Below are positions 24,816-35,817 of a stretch of DNA of 64,000 bases, piece after piece. Every line of letters starts with the position of its first letter. Position 1 is the stretch's first letter. The translations under genes were made by a program, and so were the position numbers. The notes beneath the pieces are model-generated. The model was not told the origin of the DNA, did not search any database, and saw only the letters and a program-made list of their open reading frames with translations. The DNA is from Mycobacterium decipiens (lineage in GTDB: Bacteria; Actinomycetota; Actinomycetes; Mycobacteriales; Mycobacteriaceae), in contig NZ_OY970459.1 of the NCBI RefSeq assembly GCF_963853665.1, positions 3,410,001-3,474,000 on the forward strand, in the 5' to 3' direction.

Positions 24816-25100
24816 CTAAGCCCAGCTAGATCCCACCGCGGAATCGGTTTGGGCCATGTTGCTACCGGCGCTCTGCACCTTTTGCCCGTGGGCGTTGGCC
24901 TGCTGATAGATCACCGAGAAATTGCGACCCAACGCGGTGATGAACTCCTGGCAGGCCACCGACCCGGCACCACCCCAGAAATCCCCGGCCGCCAACACGT
25001 CGCGCACAATCGCCTGATGCTCGGCCTCCAACGCCGCCGCCTGAGCCCGAATCATCGCCCCGTGGGCATCCACATCACCAAACTGGTAATTAATCGTCAT
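24816..25100 (-). CDS. ESAT-6-like protein, EsxN family (second copy)
   Basis: A 94-residue WXG100 protein with GDFWGGAGS near residue 42. It is the paralogue of the copy at 12944–13228, from which it differs at six positions by eye (for example Ala for Ser at 23 and Ala for Gln at 56). It is 14 bp downstream of its partner, a tighter arrangement than in the first pair. Its place next to PPE38 corresponds to the esx pair known at the PPE38/PPE71 locus of some M. tuberculosis strains. Export by a type VII system, probably ESX-5, is inferred. Confidence 0.88.
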   Translation of the reverse strand: MTINYQFGDVDAHGAMIRAQAAALEAEHQAIVRDVLAAGDFWGGAGSVACQEFITALGRNFSVIYQQANAHGQKVQSAGSNMAQTDSAVGSSWA

Positions 25101-25114
25101 TGCCCAAGCCCTTT

Positions 25115-25444
<330 letters not shown>

Positions 25445-25502
25445 TCAATATCAACGTGCCCCAACATGGCCAACGGGAAGACCCCGACCGATCACCTCCG
25501 CC

Positions 25503-26684
25503 CTATCCGACCCCAACCCGCGGTACCACACTGGGCCGCGCCTGCACCACATTCGGATTTGCACCACCGCGGCCCATCATCCCGCCCGGCATGCCCGCCC
25601 CGGCACCGCCCATGCCCATCGGCATCGGCATCATCCCCATGGGGCCGCCGACCGCCGGCGCCTCAGCAGGCATGGCTCCCAAACCGGCCATCGCCGAGCT
25701 GGCCATCCGCGCCGGCATCGATCCCTCCCAGGTCGGCGGCACCGACATCGCTCCCACCAACCGCGCCTTACCCAGTTCCGCGGCCATTCCCGCCCCCACG
25801 CCGCCGGCACCGCCCAGGCCGTTCATCGGGGCGAGATCACCGGCAAACTTCGGCATATCCGCAGCGGCCAACCCCGCGGCCTCAGCACCAGCCAACCCGG
25901 TACCCATGCCCGCCGATTGCCCCAGCTGCATCATCGGCCCAATCAGCATGCTGGCCGGCATCGCCACCGCCTGCGCCGCCCCCATCACCGTCTCCACCGG
26001 CACCGCCGAGGCCACCGACTGCGCCCCGGCCACCACACCCGGCAACGCCGCCGCCGCACCCTGCGCGATCGGGGACAACGCGGCCGAGGCCGTCGTCGCC
26101 ATCCCGGTCAGCTGCGCGCCAACCTGAGCACCGACCTGGGTCGCCAACCCCGCCAAATCCAGCGGTGGCGCAGCAAACGGCGTCAACGTCGCGGCCACCG
26201 CCGACGCTCCCGCGTGATAGCCCACCATTGCGCCCACATCCTGCGCCCACATCTCCACGTAATCGAACTCGGTGGCCGCAATCGCCGGCGTGTTCTGCCC
26301 CAAGATGTTGGTCGCCACCAACGCCCCCAGCAACACCCGATTCGACGTCACCGCCGCCGGATGCACCGTGGCCGACAATGCCGCCTCAAACACCGTCGCC
26401 GCCGCGCGAGCCTGACCCGCCGACGCCTCCGCCTGCCCGGCCGCCGCGCTAAGCCAACCCACATACGGCGCCGCCGCCCCCGCCATCGCCACCGACGCCG
26501 GACCCGCCCACGGCCCACTGGCCAACCCGGCAATCACCGAATCAAACGAGGACGCCGAGGCCCGCAAATCCGCTCCCAATCCCTCCCAAGCCGCCGCCGC
26601 CATGAACAACGGCCCCGACCCCGCACCGGCATATATCCGCGCCGAGTTGATCTCCGGCGGCAACCACGAAAAGTCCAAAATCAT
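25503..26684 (-). CDS. PPE38: PPE38 (PPE-SVP subfamily)
   Basis: A 393-residue PPE protein from ATG 26684. The PPE helix pair is at residues 1–~175, with WLPPEIN at 7–13 and a WxG turn region. The SVP motif GAMSVPPTW lies in the C-terminal half, and the tail is rich in Gly and Met. The sequence corresponds closely to PPE38 of M. tuberculosis. PPE38 is known there to be required for ESX-5-dependent secretion of PPE-MPTR and PE_PGRS proteins, and its loss raises virulence in some strains. Two PPE-MPTR genes lie immediately upstream here, which fits such a partnership. Only one copy is present, without a PPE71-type duplicate. Confidence 0.93.
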   Translation of the reverse strand: MILDFSWLPPEINSARIYAGAGSGPLFMAAAAWEGLGADLRASASSFDSVIAGLASGPWAGPASVAMAGAAAPYVGWLSAAAGQAEASAGQARAAATVFEAALSATVHPAAVTSNRVLLGALVATNILGQNTPAIAATEFDYVEMWAQDVGAMVGYHAGASAVAATLTPFAAPPLDLAGLATQVGAQVGAQLTGMATTASAALSPIAQGAAAALPGVVAGAQSVASAVPVETVMGAAQAVAMPASMLIGPMMQLGQSAGMGTGLAGAEAAGLAAADMPKFAGDLAPMNGLGGAGGVGAGMAAELGKARLVGAMSVPPTWEGSMPARMASSAMAGLGAMPAEAPAVGGPMGMMPMPMGMGGAGAGMPGGMMGRGGANPNVVQARPSVVPRVGVG

Positions 26685-27116
26685 CACTACCCCAAACCAG
26701 CCAGCCGCATCAACGGCTCCGACCACCACTCGGTAGACACAAACCAACCCACGGGCGGATCGTAAGACAATCCACACCGAAAATCCGCAGTTTCACCAAA
26801 ACCTTATTCATGAATTCGGCATGAGCGGCTGGCACCAGCGCATCACCTCCGCCGGCCGACCAGACAGGTGTCTAGACAACTGTGAAACATGGGCAACTGC
26901 CTCGGCTTGCGGACGCAGCGAGGCAGCCGCCGTGCCGGCCGGCGCCGCTATCCACGCCCGGACAGCTCGCGATATTCCCAGGTCAGAGGTTCGGGCCGCC
27001 GCCAGCCATCGACACGTCGCCCAGTGATCGTGCTAAGCCAACGAACGGCTAAACACCGATCGGGCGGGAACGACGATCTCAACTATGCCGCGCCACGAAA
27101 CCCGACCGCACCGCTA
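26685..27116. other. Intergenic region, 432 bp
   Basis: This lies between the PPE38 start and the end of the next PPE gene. I see no gene, insertion sequence or strong hairpin. In H37Rv an IS6110 copy lies between the PPE genes of this cluster; no transposase remnant or its inverted ends can be seen here. Confidence 0.5.
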
Positions 27117-28985
27117 TCAGAACAAGTTCTTGAAGAAACCCGAAAGCCCAGTGCCCGTGACCAGCAGGCCGGAGTTGCCAGTCCCGAAATTGAAAAATCC
27201 CGAACTCACGACGCCCGTCACGTAAATACCGGTGTTGTTGACAGCCGCGTTATAGAAGCCCGCATTGCCGTAGCCGGTGTTGAGCACGCCTGAGTTACCG
27301 CCAAACATGCTTGTGGTGCTGGTGTTGACATAACCCGAGTTGCCGAAACCCGAGTTCTGAATTCCCGAGTTGCCATTGCCGGCCGGGTCGTTGTGCCCGA
27401 AACCGGAGTTTCCGGTGCCGACGTTGAAGAAGCCCGAGTTCGGGCCGGCTTGGGTCACCGCACTGAAGAAGCCCGTATTGAGGGTGCCGGCATTAAACCC
27501 ACCCGTGTTGGTGTTACCCGAGTTTCCCAAACCAGTATTGACATCACCCGCATTGCCAAAGCCGGAGTTGATGTCGCCAGCATTGAGGAATCCACTGTTG
27601 CCGCTGCCCGAATTCCCAAAGCTCGAATTTTCGTTGCCGGCGTTAAAGCTGCCGAAGTTGTAGTCGCCCGCATCGAAAAAGCCGGTGTTGCCGGTACCGG
27701 CGTTGGCGAAACCTGTGTTTGTGCTGCCACCGCTCCAGAATCCCGTATTGACGTTGCCGGCGTTCCCGAAGCCGGTATTCCCGATACCGGAGTTCCCGAA
27801 GCCTACGTTGCCGGTACCGGAGTTGAAGAATCCGATGTTTCCGGTACCCGAGTTCCCGAAACCGAAATTTCCGGTACCCGAGTTCAGTCCGTGGATGCCG
27901 AACTGATTATCGCCGGTAATCCCGATGCCGAAGTTGTTGTTGCCCGTGTTCCCGAAACCAAAATTCCCGCTGCCGGTGTTGCCGAAGCCGATGTTGTTAC
28001 TACCGGCGTTCCCGCTGCCCACGTTGAAGGTACCGGTGTTTCCGTTGCCGAAGTTCGTGTCACCGATGTTTCCGCTGCCCACGTTGGTATTGCCGATGTT
28101 GCCGCTGCCCAGGTTGGTGCTGCCGATGTTGCCGCTGCCCAGGTTTTGGCTGCCGAAGTTTCCGCTGCCCAGGTTGAGGTTGCCAACGTTGCCGCTACCT
28201 AGGTTGATGTCCCCCTGGTTGCCGCTGCCCAGGTTGAAGCTGCCGATGTTTCCGCTGCCCAGGTTGGTGTTGCCGATGTTGCCGCTGCCAACATTCGTGT
28301 CACCGGTATTTCCGCTGCCCAAATTGAGGGAGCCGATGTTGCCAAATCCGAAGTTGATGCCCTGTAGCGGCGGAGGCACGGCGGAGCCGACCGCTTCGGC
28401 GGTTACCGCCGGTGCGCTGGACTGTGTCGCACCACCTACCGGACCCGACAAACCCGGCAGCGAACCCTGCCACGGCGCCAACGCCGACGCCGCCGCCGAT
28501 GCCCCACCGTGATAACCCACCATCGCGGCCACATCGGCGGCCCACATCTGCTCGTACACGCCCTCAGCCGCCGCAATCAACGGCGCATTCTGCCCAAATA
28601 TGTTCGACATCACCAGCTGCACAAACGCGTTGCGATTGGCCGCCACCGCCAACGGATGCACCATGGCCGCCCGCGCCGCCTCAAACACACTGGCCACCGT
28701 CTTAGCCTGCGCCGAAGCCCCCGCGGCCCGCGCCGCCGCCGCACTCAACCACCCCGCATACGGCGCCGCCGCCGCAGCCATCGCCGCCGCCGCCGCCCCC
28801 TGCCACGCCTGACCCGGCCCCGCGATTAGGCCCGAAGTCACCGACCCAAACGACTCCGCCGCCACCCCCAACTCGGCCGCCAACCCATCCCAAGCCACCG
28901 ACGCCGCCAACATCGGCCCCGACCCCGCACCAGAGAACATCCGCAACGAATTAATCTCCGGCGGCAACACCGAAAAATTCACCAC
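27117..28985 (-). CDS. PPE-MPTR protein (PPE39-like)
   Basis: A 622-residue PPE protein. Residues 1–~180 are the conserved PPE domain (SVLPPEINS at the start, then a long Ala-rich helical pair). Residues ~200–610 are tandem pentapeptide-type repeats of the form NxGxGN or GxxNxG, which should fold as a β-helix. By family knowledge it would be exported through ESX-5 with a PE partner and sit at the cell surface. No PE gene is adjacent. Its first ~180 codons and its upstream DNA are almost identical to those of the next gene, so the two are recent duplicates or have been homogenised. Location suggests PPE39, but paralogue naming is uncertain. Confidence 0.85.
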   Translation of the reverse strand: MVNFSVLPPEINSLRMFSGAGSGPMLAASVAWDGLAAELGVAAESFGSVTSGLIAGPGQAWQGAAAAAMAAAAAPYAGWLSAAAARAAGASAQAKTVASVFEAARAAMVHPLAVAANRNAFVQLVMSNIFGQNAPLIAAAEGVYEQMWAADVAAMVGYHGGASAAASALAPWQGSLPGLSGPVGGATQSSAPAVTAEAVGSAVPPPLQGINFGFGNIGSLNLGSGNTGDTNVGSGNIGNTNLGSGNIGSFNLGSGNQGDINLGSGNVGNLNLGSGNFGSQNLGSGNIGSTNLGSGNIGNTNVGSGNIGDTNFGNGNTGTFNVGSGNAGSNNIGFGNTGSGNFGFGNTGNNNFGIGITGDNQFGIHGLNSGTGNFGFGNSGTGNIGFFNSGTGNVGFGNSGIGNTGFGNAGNVNTGFWSGGSTNTGFANAGTGNTGFFDAGDYNFGSFNAGNENSSFGNSGSGNSGFLNAGDINSGFGNAGDVNTGLGNSGNTNTGGFNAGTLNTGFFSAVTQAGPNSGFFNVGTGNSGFGHNDPAGNGNSGIQNSGFGNSGYVNTSTTSMFGGNSGVLNTGYGNAGFYNAAVNNTGIYVTGVVSSGFFNFGTGNSGLLVTGTGLSGFFKNLF

Positions 28986-29127
28986 GACCGCCCCTCCTCT
29001 AACGGAGTATTCTCAACCGCCCCCCCGCCCGTTACCACAAACGACACGCGGACAACCCCCACCGACCGCGCCACCCGCCCACCCAGCAACCACCCGGGTC
29101 CATCCGACAAGCCGACCGCACCACACC
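28443..29127. repeat. 685-bp direct repeat, copy 1 (PPE 5' end and upstream DNA)
   Basis: This segment covers about 180 codons of the PPE domain plus about 140 bp upstream of the start. It recurs at 30497–31181, offset by 2054 bp throughout, with only a few substitutions (for example GCGTTGCG for GCACTGCG). Because the offset is constant over coding and noncoding parts, it is one duplicated or converted block. Confidence 0.9.
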
Positions 29128-29206
29128 GAAAAGCGTCACCGCGGCGAACGGACCGTAACCGCGCAGATCACGCCGGGCGCGCCCAACCCGGCCGGGGAGA
29201 TGTCGG

Positions 29207-31039
29207 CTACCTGAAGAATCCCGAAAGTCCTACGCCCGTGTTGAAAGCACCGGAGTTCTGGTCGCCCGAATTAATGGCACCCGAACTGTCGTCGCCCGAG
29301 TTGGAGATACCGGCGAGGTTGTTACCCGAGTTTGCAATTCCTGCGTTGAAAGAGCCAATGTTGCCAAACCCGGAGTTGAAGCCGGGAAGCATGGTGGGGC
29401 CGGCGTTGGAGAAGCCCGAGTTACCGTTACCCGTGTTGAAGAACCCGGAGTTGCCGGTGCCCGAGGGGTCACTGTTCCCCCAACCCGAGTTGCCGGTACC
29501 CAGGTTCCCGAAGCCCGAGTTGGCGCCCGATTGGGTGAGCGCACTGAAGAAGCCGGTGTTGAGGCTGCCGCCATCGAAACCACCGGTGTTGATGTCTCCA
29601 GCGTTAAAGAAGCCGGTGTTGACGTTACCCGCGTTCGCGAAGCCGGTGTTCGAGTCACCGCCGTTAAAGAAGCCGGTGTTTCCCGCGCCCGAATTTCCGA
29701 AACCCGTGTTCTGAAAGCCCACGTTGAAACTACCCGAATTTGAGTTTCCGCCGTCGAAGATCCCGAGGTTTCCGTTGCCGGCACTGCCGAAGCCCGTATT
29801 TAAACTGCCCGCGTTCCAGAAACCGGTGTTGATGTTTCCCGCATTCCCGAAACCGGTGTTGCCATTGCCCGAGTTGAAGAAACCGATGTTTCCATCACCC
29901 GAGTTGAAGAAGCCAATATTGTTGTTGCCGGAGTTTCCGAAGCCAATGTTCCCGGTGCCGGAGTTCAGTTGGATCCCGATCTGACCATTGCCGGTCATCC
30001 CGATGCCGATGTTGTTGTTGCCCGTGTTTCCGAAGCCGAAATTGAATTCACCGGTATTGCCGAACCCGAAGTTAAGGGTGCCGTTATTTCCGCCGCCGAA
30101 GTTGAAGTCACCGGTGTTCCCGCTGCCGAAGTTGCCATCGCCGTTATTTCCGCTGGCAAGGTTGAGGGTGCCGAAGTTTCCGCCGCCCAAGTTGAGGCTG
30201 CCGATATTACCGCTGCCGAGATTTCCGCTGCCGAAGTTTCCACTGCCGAAGTTATAGTCACCCGCGTTCCCGCTGCCGGTGTTTCCGGTTCCGACGTTTC
30301 CGCCGCCCCAGTTCTCGTCGCCGAAGTTTCCGCTACCCACGTTTAAACTGCCGAAATTGCCGCTGCCCAGGTTCCAATCGCCGAAGTTTCCGCTACCCAG
30401 GTTGAAGCTGCCGATATTACCGAGGCCCAAGTTCAGGGTCAGGTCGGCAAGACCTTGTGCAGCGGCCGCCGGCGCGTTGGCGGCACCACTGGCCAAACCC
30501 GACAAACCCGGCAGCGAACCCTGCCACGGCGCCAACGCCGACGCCGCCGCCGATGCCCCACCGTGATAACCCACCATCGCGGCCACATCGGCGGCCCACA
30601 TCTGCTCGTACACGCCCTCAGCCGCCGCAATCAACGGCGCATTCTGCCCAAATATGTTCGACATCACCAGCTGCACAAACGCACTGCGATTGGCCGCCAC
30701 CGCCAACGGATGCACCATGGCCGCCCGCGCCGCCTCAAACACACTGGCCACCGTCTTAGCCTGCGCCGAAGCCCCCGCGGCCCGCGCCGAAGCCGCACTC
30801 AACCACCCCGCATACGGCGCCGCCGCCGCAGCCATCGCCGCCGCCGCCGCCCCCTGCCACGCCTGACCCGGCCCCGCGATTAGGCCCGAAGTCACCGACC
30901 CAAACGACTCCGCCGCCACCCCCAACTCGGCCGCCAACCCATCCCAAGCCACCGACGCCGCCAACATCGGCCCCGACCCCGCACCAGAGAACATCCGCAA
31001 CGAATTAATCTCCGGCGGCAACACCGAAAAATTCACCAC
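29207..31039 (-). CDS. PPE40: PPE-MPTR protein (PPE40-like)
   Basis: A 610-residue PPE protein with the PPE domain at 1–~180 and NxGxGN-type repeats from ~200 to the C-terminus, which ends in GVGLSGFFR. The repeat order, including the late segment [20 protein letters not shown], matches PPE40 of M. tuberculosis as I recall it. It should depend on ESX-5, and on PPE38 in trans, for secretion. The N-terminal block is shared with the neighbouring PPE gene while the repeat regions are clearly different, which points to gene conversion of the 5' part. Confidence 0.87.
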   Translation of the reverse strand: MVNFSVLPPEINSLRMFSGAGSGPMLAASVAWDGLAAELGVAAESFGSVTSGLIAGPGQAWQGAAAAAMAAAAAPYAGWLSAASARAAGASAQAKTVASVFEAARAAMVHPLAVAANRSAFVQLVMSNIFGQNAPLIAAAEGVYEQMWAADVAAMVGYHGGASAAASALAPWQGSLPGLSGLASGAANAPAAAAQGLADLTLNLGLGNIGSFNLGSGNFGDWNLGSGNFGSLNVGSGNFGDENWGGGNVGTGNTGSGNAGDYNFGSGNFGSGNLGSGNIGSLNLGGGNFGTLNLASGNNGDGNFGSGNTGDFNFGGGNNGTLNFGFGNTGEFNFGFGNTGNNNIGIGMTGNGQIGIQLNSGTGNIGFGNSGNNNIGFFNSGDGNIGFFNSGNGNTGFGNAGNINTGFWNAGSLNTGFGSAGNGNLGIFDGGNSNSGSFNVGFQNTGFGNSGAGNTGFFNGGDSNTGFANAGNVNTGFFNAGDINTGGFDGGSLNTGFFSALTQSGANSGFGNLGTGNSGWGNSDPSGTGNSGFFNTGNGNSGFSNAGPTMLPGFNSGFGNIGSFNAGIANSGNNLAGISNSGDDSSGAINSGDQNSGAFNTGVGLSGFFR

Positions 31040-31181
31040 GACCGCCCCTCCTCTAACGGAGTATTCTCAACCGCCCCCCCGCCCGTTACCACAAACGACA
31101 CGCGGACAACCCCCACCGACCGCGCCACCCGCCCACCCAGCAACCACCCGGGTCCATCCGACAAGCCGACCGCACCACACC
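30497..31181. repeat. 685-bp direct repeat, copy 2 (PPE 5' end and upstream DNA)
   Basis: Second copy of the block at 28443–29127. It ends 12 bp short of the glyS stop codon, so the upstream region of this PPE gene is bounded almost directly by a core gene. Confidence 0.9.
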
Positions 31182-31193
31182 AAAGCGCGGTTG

Positions 31194-32585
31194 CTAGCTG
31201 CCCTTGAGCCGCACCGCCAGATAGTCGGCGACGTTACCCATCGCGACCCGGTCCTGCGTCATGGCGTCGCGCTCGCGCACGGTGACGGCGTTGTCCTCAA
31301 GCGAATCGAAATCAACCGTCACACAGAACGGCGTACCGACCTCGTCCTGGCGCCGGTAGCGTCGCCCGATAGCACCGGCATCGTCGAAATCGATGTTCCA
31401 GCATTTCCGCAATTCGGCGGCCAAGTCGCGGGCCTTCGGGCTCAGGTCTGCATGCCGGGACAGCGGCAACACCGCGGCCTTGACCGGCGCCAGACGTGGG
31501 TCCATCCGCAGCACCACACGCTTATCCATCCCGCCCTTGGTGTTCGGGGCCTCGTCCTCGGTGTACGCGTCGATCAAAAACGCCATGAACGACCGAGTCA
31601 AGCCGGCCGCCGGTTCGATGACGTATGGGGTGTAGCGAACGTCGTTGACCTGGTCGTAGTATGACAGATCGACGCCGGAATGCGTTGTGTGCGTTGATAA
31701 GTCGAAATCAGTTCGGTTGGCAACGCCCTCCAGCTCGCCCCACGGATTGCCCATGAAGCCGAACTTGTACTCGATGTCGACCGTGCGGTCGGAGTAGTGC
31801 GACAACTTGTCCTTGGGGTGCTCCCACAACCGCAGGTTGTCGCGCCGGATACCCAGGTCGACGTACCATTGCAGCCGGGTGTCGATCCAGTACTGATGCC
31901 ATTCTTTCGCCGTCGACGGCTCGACGAAGAACTCCATCTCCATCTGCTCGAACTCGCGGGTGCGGAAGATGAAGTTGCCCGGAGTGATCTCGTTGCGGAA
32001 GCTCTTGCCGATCTGCCCAATACCGAACGGCGGTTTCCTGCGCGCGGTCGTCACCACGTTGGCAAAGTTCACGAAGATGCCCTGCGCGGTTTCCGGGCGC
32101 AGATAGTGCAACCCCTCCTCGGTCTCGATGGGCCCGAGGTACGTCTTGAGCATCATGTTGAACTCGCGTGGCTCGGTCCACTGGCCGGGTTCGCCGGTTT
32201 CCGGGTCGCGAATGTCGGCCAGCCCGTTGGGCGGCGGGTGCCCGTGTTTGGCTTCGTAGGCCTCGATGAGATGGTCGGCCCGGTATCGCTTATGGGTGAT
32301 CAACGACTCGACCAGCGGGTCGTGGAACACATCGATGTGACCGGAAGCCACCCACACCTCACGCGGCAGGATGATCGACGAATCGATGCCGACAACGTCG
32401 TCGCGGCCGGTGATCACCGATCGCCACCACTGGCGCTTAATGTTCTCCTTGAGCTCCACGCCCAGCGGCCCGTAGTCCCACGCCGATTTTGTGCCGCCGT
32501 AGATCTCGCCTGAGGGATAGACGAAGCCTCGCCGTTTGGCCAGGTTGACTACGGTATCAATGACGGACGCCACGTGGTGGTGCAC
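31194..32585 (-). CDS. glyS: Glycyl-tRNA synthetase
   Basis: A class II synthetase of 463 residues that charges tRNA-Gly; it is the single-chain α2 type. Motif 2 is visible as [24 protein letters not shown] and motif 3 as [14 protein letters not shown], and the C-terminal anticodon-binding domain begins near [10 protein letters not shown]. The start GTG 32585 gives the family length, but GAAGGGA directly abuts it; GTG 32573, four codons on, has better spacing and may be the true start. The gene is divergent from smtB–zur, so its upstream DNA also holds the SmtB-type palindrome. Confidence 0.95.
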   Translation of the reverse strand: MHHHVASVIDTVVNLAKRRGFVYPSGEIYGGTKSAWDYGPLGVELKENIKRQWWRSVITGRDDVVGIDSSIILPREVWVASGHIDVFHDPLVESLITHKRYRADHLIEAYEAKHGHPPPNGLADIRDPETGEPGQWTEPREFNMMLKTYLGPIETEEGLHYLRPETAQGIFVNFANVVTTARRKPPFGIGQIGKSFRNEITPGNFIFRTREFEQMEMEFFVEPSTAKEWHQYWIDTRLQWYVDLGIRRDNLRLWEHPKDKLSHYSDRTVDIEYKFGFMGNPWGELEGVANRTDFDLSTHTTHSGVDLSYYDQVNDVRYTPYVIEPAAGLTRSFMAFLIDAYTEDEAPNTKGGMDKRVVLRMDPRLAPVKAAVLPLSRHADLSPKARDLAAELRKCWNIDFDDAGAIGRRYRRQDEVGTPFCVTVDFDSLEDNAVTVRERDAMTQDRVAMGNVADYLAVRLKGS

Positions 32586-32684
32586 TCCCTTCGAGGGATC
32601 GGGCAGACGCGTGCGGTGCTGAATCACTGCGCGCAAAACATCAGCCATGGTAGCGATCGGGGCCTGGGTCTCCTATTGCCTTTG

Positions 32685-32704
32685 ACATGCATCATCATGC
32701 ATGT
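32685..32704. promoter_or_regulatory. Palindromic operator upstream of smtB–zur
   Basis: A perfect 8-bp inverted repeat ACATGCAT/ATGCATGT around a four-base centre, overlapped by TTGACA (32682–32687) that may be the -35 of smtB. Its position between glyS and smtB, and its AT-rich dyad form, fit an ArsR/SmtB operator for zinc-responsive autoregulation. Binding is inferred. Confidence 0.7.
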
Positions 32705-32766
32705 GACAGTGGAGGTGACCGGTAGATCATTCCCAGTACGGCAATTCTCGAGGTGAAGACTTCAAT

Positions 32767-33174
32767 ATGGTGACCTCCCCCCCGACGCCGACCGCCGCTC
32801 ACCTGGATGTGGGTAGCGATCTCGTTGGCGGTCACGAGCATGCCGCGGACGGTGCCGCCGAACGCCCAGCGTTCCCCGCACCACCGCCGCGGGAGATCCT
32901 CGACGCCGCCGGGGAGTTGTTGCGCGCGCTGGCCGCACCAGTGCGGATAGCGATCGTGCTGCAACTGCGCGAATCTCAACGCTGCGTACACGAACTGGTC
33001 GACGCACTCGGCGTGCCCCAGCCGCTGGTCAGCCAGCATCTGAAGATCCTTAAGGCGGCGGGCGTGGTCGCCGGGGAACGATCGGGCCGAGAGGTGCTGT
33101 ACCGGCTTGCCGACCATCACCTCGCGCACATCGTCGTCGACGCGGTCGCGCACGCCGGCGAGGACGCGCCGTAG
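32767..33174 (+). CDS. smtB: ArsR/SmtB-family zinc-responsive repressor
   Basis: A 135-residue winged-helix regulator. The DNA-recognition helix region is ELVDALGVPQPLVSQHLKILKAAG (~residues 80–103), and the C-terminal helix has the α5 metal ligands Asp/His in ADHHLAHIVVDAVAHAGED. It corresponds to Rv2358, which represses the smtB–furB(zur) operon when zinc is low and releases DNA when zinc binds. zur begins 72 bp downstream on the same strand. The palindrome at 32685–32704 is the likely operator. The first ~40 residues are a disordered extension. Confidence 0.93.
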   Translation: MVTSPPTPTAAHLDVGSDLVGGHEHAADGAAERPAFPAPPPREILDAAGELLRALAAPVRIAIVLQLRESQRCVHELVDALGVPQPLVSQHLKILKAAGVVAGERSGREVLYRLADHHLAHIVVDAVAHAGEDAP

Positions 33175-33246
33175 CCCGAGCGCGCGACGCTGGTGACAAC
33201 AGCCGGCGACGATGCACGAACGAAGTGACGAGGAGGACCAGCGCCT

Positions 33247-33639
33247 GTGACCCGAGCTAGTGGCCGCGCTACCCGCCAACGGGCAGCCATCTCGACCCTG
33301 CTCGAGACGCTCGACGACTTTCGCTCGGCCCAGGAACTACACGACGAACTGCGCCGCCGGGGCGAGAACATTGGCCTGACCACCGTCTACCGCACGCTGC
33401 AGTCGATGGCAGGCGCAGGATTGGTCGACACGCTGCGCACCGATACCGGTGAATCGGTCTACCGCAGATGCTCGGAGCACCATCACCACCATCTGGTGTG
33501 CCGCAGCTGCGGTTCCACCATCGAAGTGGGCGATCACGAGGTCGAGGTGTGGGCGGCGGAAGTGGCCGCCAAACATGGATTCTCCGACGTCAGCCACACG
33601 ATCGAGATCTTCGGCACCTGCTCCGATTGCCGGTCCTAA
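33247..33639 (+). CDS. zur: Zinc uptake regulator of the Fur family
   Basis: A 130-residue Fur-type repressor (furB/Rv2359). It starts at GTG 33247. The N-terminal winged helix includes the recognition segment NIGLTTVYRTLQSM. Metal ligands are visible in SEHHHHHLVCRSCGSTIEVGDHE and in the C-terminal GTCSDCRS; two CxxC pairs form the structural zinc site. With zinc bound it represses zinc-uptake and alternative ribosomal-protein genes. It is second in the operon with smtB, so high zinc induces its own sensor of excess. It is convergent with the Rv2360c-like gene, overlapping by four bases. Confidence 0.94.
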   Translation: MTRASGRATRQRAAISTLLETLDDFRSAQELHDELRRRGENIGLTTVYRTLQSMAGAGLVDTLRTDTGESVYRRCSEHHHHHLVCRSCGSTIEVGDHEVEVWAAEVAAKHGFSDVSHTIEIFGTCSDCRS

Positions 33640-34076
33640 CCAACGAGCGCGCTGCGTACCTTGGCGCCCGTCTCTAGCACCAGAAGGATCAACGTGCGCA
33701 GCGCGTCGTCGGTCAAGCCGGCGCCGGGAAAGTTGTATCGCAGGATCACATCCGCGGTCTTGGGTGCGGTTTTGGGTCCACCCTTGCCGGAGTTGGGCTG
33801 CACAGCATTCGCGTCCACCTTTTCCAGCAGGGTCACTGAGCCGAAGTTGGTGTCGCGTGCCTGCTTGGCCACCTGATCGGTAACCTTCTTGGTCAGCGGC
33901 AGATCCCACGCCAATACCTGGGTAAGGGACACCAGCTCGAGGTCTTCGACGATGCTCACCACCCGCAACGAGGCGAACGTACCTGAATGTCGGACGGTCA
34001 ACGCACCGTCGGGTTCCTCCTCGGCGGGAAGGACATCCCGCAGTATTGATGCCAGCCGCTCCGGCAGGGATGACAC
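33636..34076 (-). CDS. Conserved protein of unknown function (Rv2360c-like)
   Basis: A 146-residue protein. The GTG start at 34076 shares its G with the stop codon TAG of uppS (TAGTG), a typical coupled pair, which decides the start over longer in-frame choices. It is a soluble α/β protein with no signal peptide; segments such as HSGTFASLRVVSIVEDLELVSLTQVLAWDLP suggest a compact domain. It is conserved next to uppS and recO in mycobacteria, but I know of no assigned function. Confidence 0.8.
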   Translation of the reverse strand: MSSLPERLASILRDVLPAEEEPDGALTVRHSGTFASLRVVSIVEDLELVSLTQVLAWDLPLTKKVTDQVAKQARDTNFGSVTLLEKVDANAVQPNSGKGGPKTAPKTADVILRYNFPGAGLTDDALRTLILLVLETGAKVRSALVG

Positions 34077-34966
34077 TATGCGCTCCCGAATCGTCGATTG
34101 CGCGAGGCGTATTCCTCGCAGGCCGCCCACAAGTCGCGACGGTCATAGTCCGGCCACAGCTTGTCCTGGAATATGTACTCAGCGTAGGCCGACTGCCACA
34201 ACATGAAATTGCTCGACCGCTGCTCACCCGAGGTCCGCAGAAATAGGTCCACATCGGGGATGTCGGGTCGCTGCAGGTGACGGCCGATGGTGGATTCGGT
34301 GATCCGGTCCGGGTTCAGTCTGCCCGCGGCGACCTCACGAGCGATTTGCCTTGTCGCTTCCGCGATCTCGGTGCGACCGCCGTAGTTGACACAGTAGTTG
34401 ATGGTGATGACGTCGTTGTTCTTCGTCACCTGCTCCGCGATCGCCAGTTCGTTGATGACGCTGCGCCACAGACGTGGCCGCGATCCCACCCACCGGATCC
34501 GGACTCCCATCGTGTTGAGGATGTCGCGACGCCGTCGCACCACGTCGCGGTTGAAGCCCATCAGGAAGCGGACTTCCTCGGTGGAACGCTTCCAGTTCTC
34601 GGTGGAGAAGGCGTACAGGCTCAGCCACTTGATCCCGAGTTCGACAGCACCGCAAGCGATATCGATCACCACCGCCTCGCCCATCCGGTGGCCGTCGGTG
34701 CGGGGCAGGCCACGCTGGGTGGCCCAGCGACCATTCCCGTCCATCACGATGGCGACATGGTTGGGCAACCGATCGGCCGGAATCCGCGGCGCAGCCGCTT
34801 TCGAAATGTGCTGCGGCGGCCGGCGCGGGCCGCCATGGGACGCCGGCGGTAGCTCCGGGAAGACAACCGGCCACGTCGACGTGTCGGGAAAGGTCGGATA
34901 GTCGTCGGGGGCCGGGGGCAACTGCGGGAAGTCAGTGGGCCTAGGCTTGCGCGCATCCCTAGCCAC
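34076..34966 (-). CDS. uppS: Decaprenyl diphosphate synthase (cis-prenyltransferase)
   Basis: A 296-residue cis-prenyltransferase (Rv2361c) that extends an allylic diphosphate with isopentenyl units to decaprenyl diphosphate, the lipid carrier precursor for peptidoglycan, arabinogalactan and LAM synthesis. Visible motifs are [11 protein letters not shown] (catalytic Asp, ~residue 76), [14 protein letters not shown], and the C-terminal [24 protein letters not shown] with diphosphate-binding Arg and Ser. A proline-rich N-terminal ~65 residues precede the fold, as in M. tuberculosis. The start overlaps the recO end by eight bases. Confidence 0.96.
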   Translation of the reverse strand: MARDARKPRPTDFPQLPPAPDDYPTFPDTSTWPVVFPELPPASHGGPRRPPQHISKAAAPRIPADRLPNHVAIVMDGNGRWATQRGLPRTDGHRMGEAVVIDIACGAVELGIKWLSLYAFSTENWKRSTEEVRFLMGFNRDVVRRRRDILNTMGVRIRWVGSRPRLWRSVINELAIAEQVTKNNDVITINYCVNYGGRTEIAEATRQIAREVAAGRLNPDRITESTIGRHLQRPDIPDVDLFLRTSGEQRSSNFMLWQSAYAEYIFQDKLWPDYDRRDLWAACEEYASRNRRFGSA

Positions 34967-35756
34967 AGGCCATATCCTGCCCGATCAGCGCGGCGCGCCG
35001 TTCGGCAACCGATCGATCGGCCTGGTAAAACCGCTCCACCAGGGGCAACGTTTTGAGCTGCCGTTCCAGATGCCATTGCAGGTGCGCGGCCACCAACCCG
35101 CTGACATAACTGCGATGGGATTGCGGTGCCGCCTCGGCTGCCTCCCAGTCACCATCGTGTAGCGCGGACATCAGGTCCACCACGCCCAGTGGCGGTGTGG
35201 TCGAGCCGGCCGGGCGGCAGTGCGCGCAGACACTGCCCCCCGCGGCAATGTGAAACGCCCGATGCGGACCGGGTGTAGCGCAGCGCGCGCACTCGGTCAA
35301 CGCCGGCGCCCAGCCGGCGATGCCCATGGCACGCAGCAGATACGCGTCCAATAGGAGATCACGAGGCCGCCGCCCATCAGCCACCGCCCGCAAGGCGCCC
35401 ACCGTGAGCCGGTGCAGAGCAGGAGCGGGCGCCCGCTCCTCACCGGCGAGGCGTTCGGCGGTTTCCAGCATCGCGCACCCGCAGGTGTACCGACCGTAAT
35501 CGGCGACGATATCGGTGGCCAACGCGTCAATGGAGACAACCTGCGTGACGACGTCGAGGTTGCGGCCGGGGTGCAGTTGCGCGTCGATATGCGCGAACGG
35601 CTCCAAGCGCGCGCCGAATTTGCTCCGGGTGCGCCGGACACCTTTGGCCACCGCGCGGACCAACCCGTGATCGCGGGTCAACAGGGTGACGATCCGGTCG
35701 GCTTCGCCGAGCTTATGCTGGCGCAGCACCACTGCCCGGTCCCGATATAGCCGCAT
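34959..35756 (-). CDS. recO: DNA repair protein RecO
   Basis: A 265-residue recombination mediator that binds SSB-coated DNA and with RecR loads RecA. The N-terminal OB fold begins [22 protein letters not shown], and the C-terminal part has a zinc-finger-like CARC…CAHC pair. The start ATG 35756 gives the M. tuberculosis length; an upstream in-frame ATG at 35777 adds seven residues. It is first in a three-gene unit with uppS and the Rv2360c-like gene and is divergent from amiA2. Confidence 0.95.
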   Translation of the reverse strand: MRLYRDRAVVLRQHKLGEADRIVTLLTRDHGLVRAVAKGVRRTRSKFGARLEPFAHIDAQLHPGRNLDVVTQVVSIDALATDIVADYGRYTCGCAMLETAERLAGEERAPAPALHRLTVGALRAVADGRRPRDLLLDAYLLRAMGIAGWAPALTECARCATPGPHRAFHIAAGGSVCAHCRPAGSTTPPLGVVDLMSALHDGDWEAAEAAPQSHRSYVSGLVAAHLQWHLERQLKTLPLVERFYQADRSVAERRAALIGQDMACG

Positions 35757-35817
35757 CGCATTAGTTTTGCACCCCACCGCGACATCGCGGGTATCCGCGC
35801 CGATAGTCTCGTACCCC

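Noticed and set aside
26685..27116. IS6110 or its remnants between the PPE genes
   Set aside because: No transposase ORF and no recognisable terminal inverted repeats; the region is simple intergenic DNA.
27370..30346. Plus-strand ORFs of repeated LPxPxF type opposite the PPE-MPTR genes
   Set aside because: The repeats mirror the MPTR codons on the other strand; the minus strand has the PPE domain, start and family match.
27117..31039. CRISPR-like array in the repeated PPE regions
   Set aside because: Repeats are in-frame degenerate coding repeats without constant direct repeats and unique spacers.
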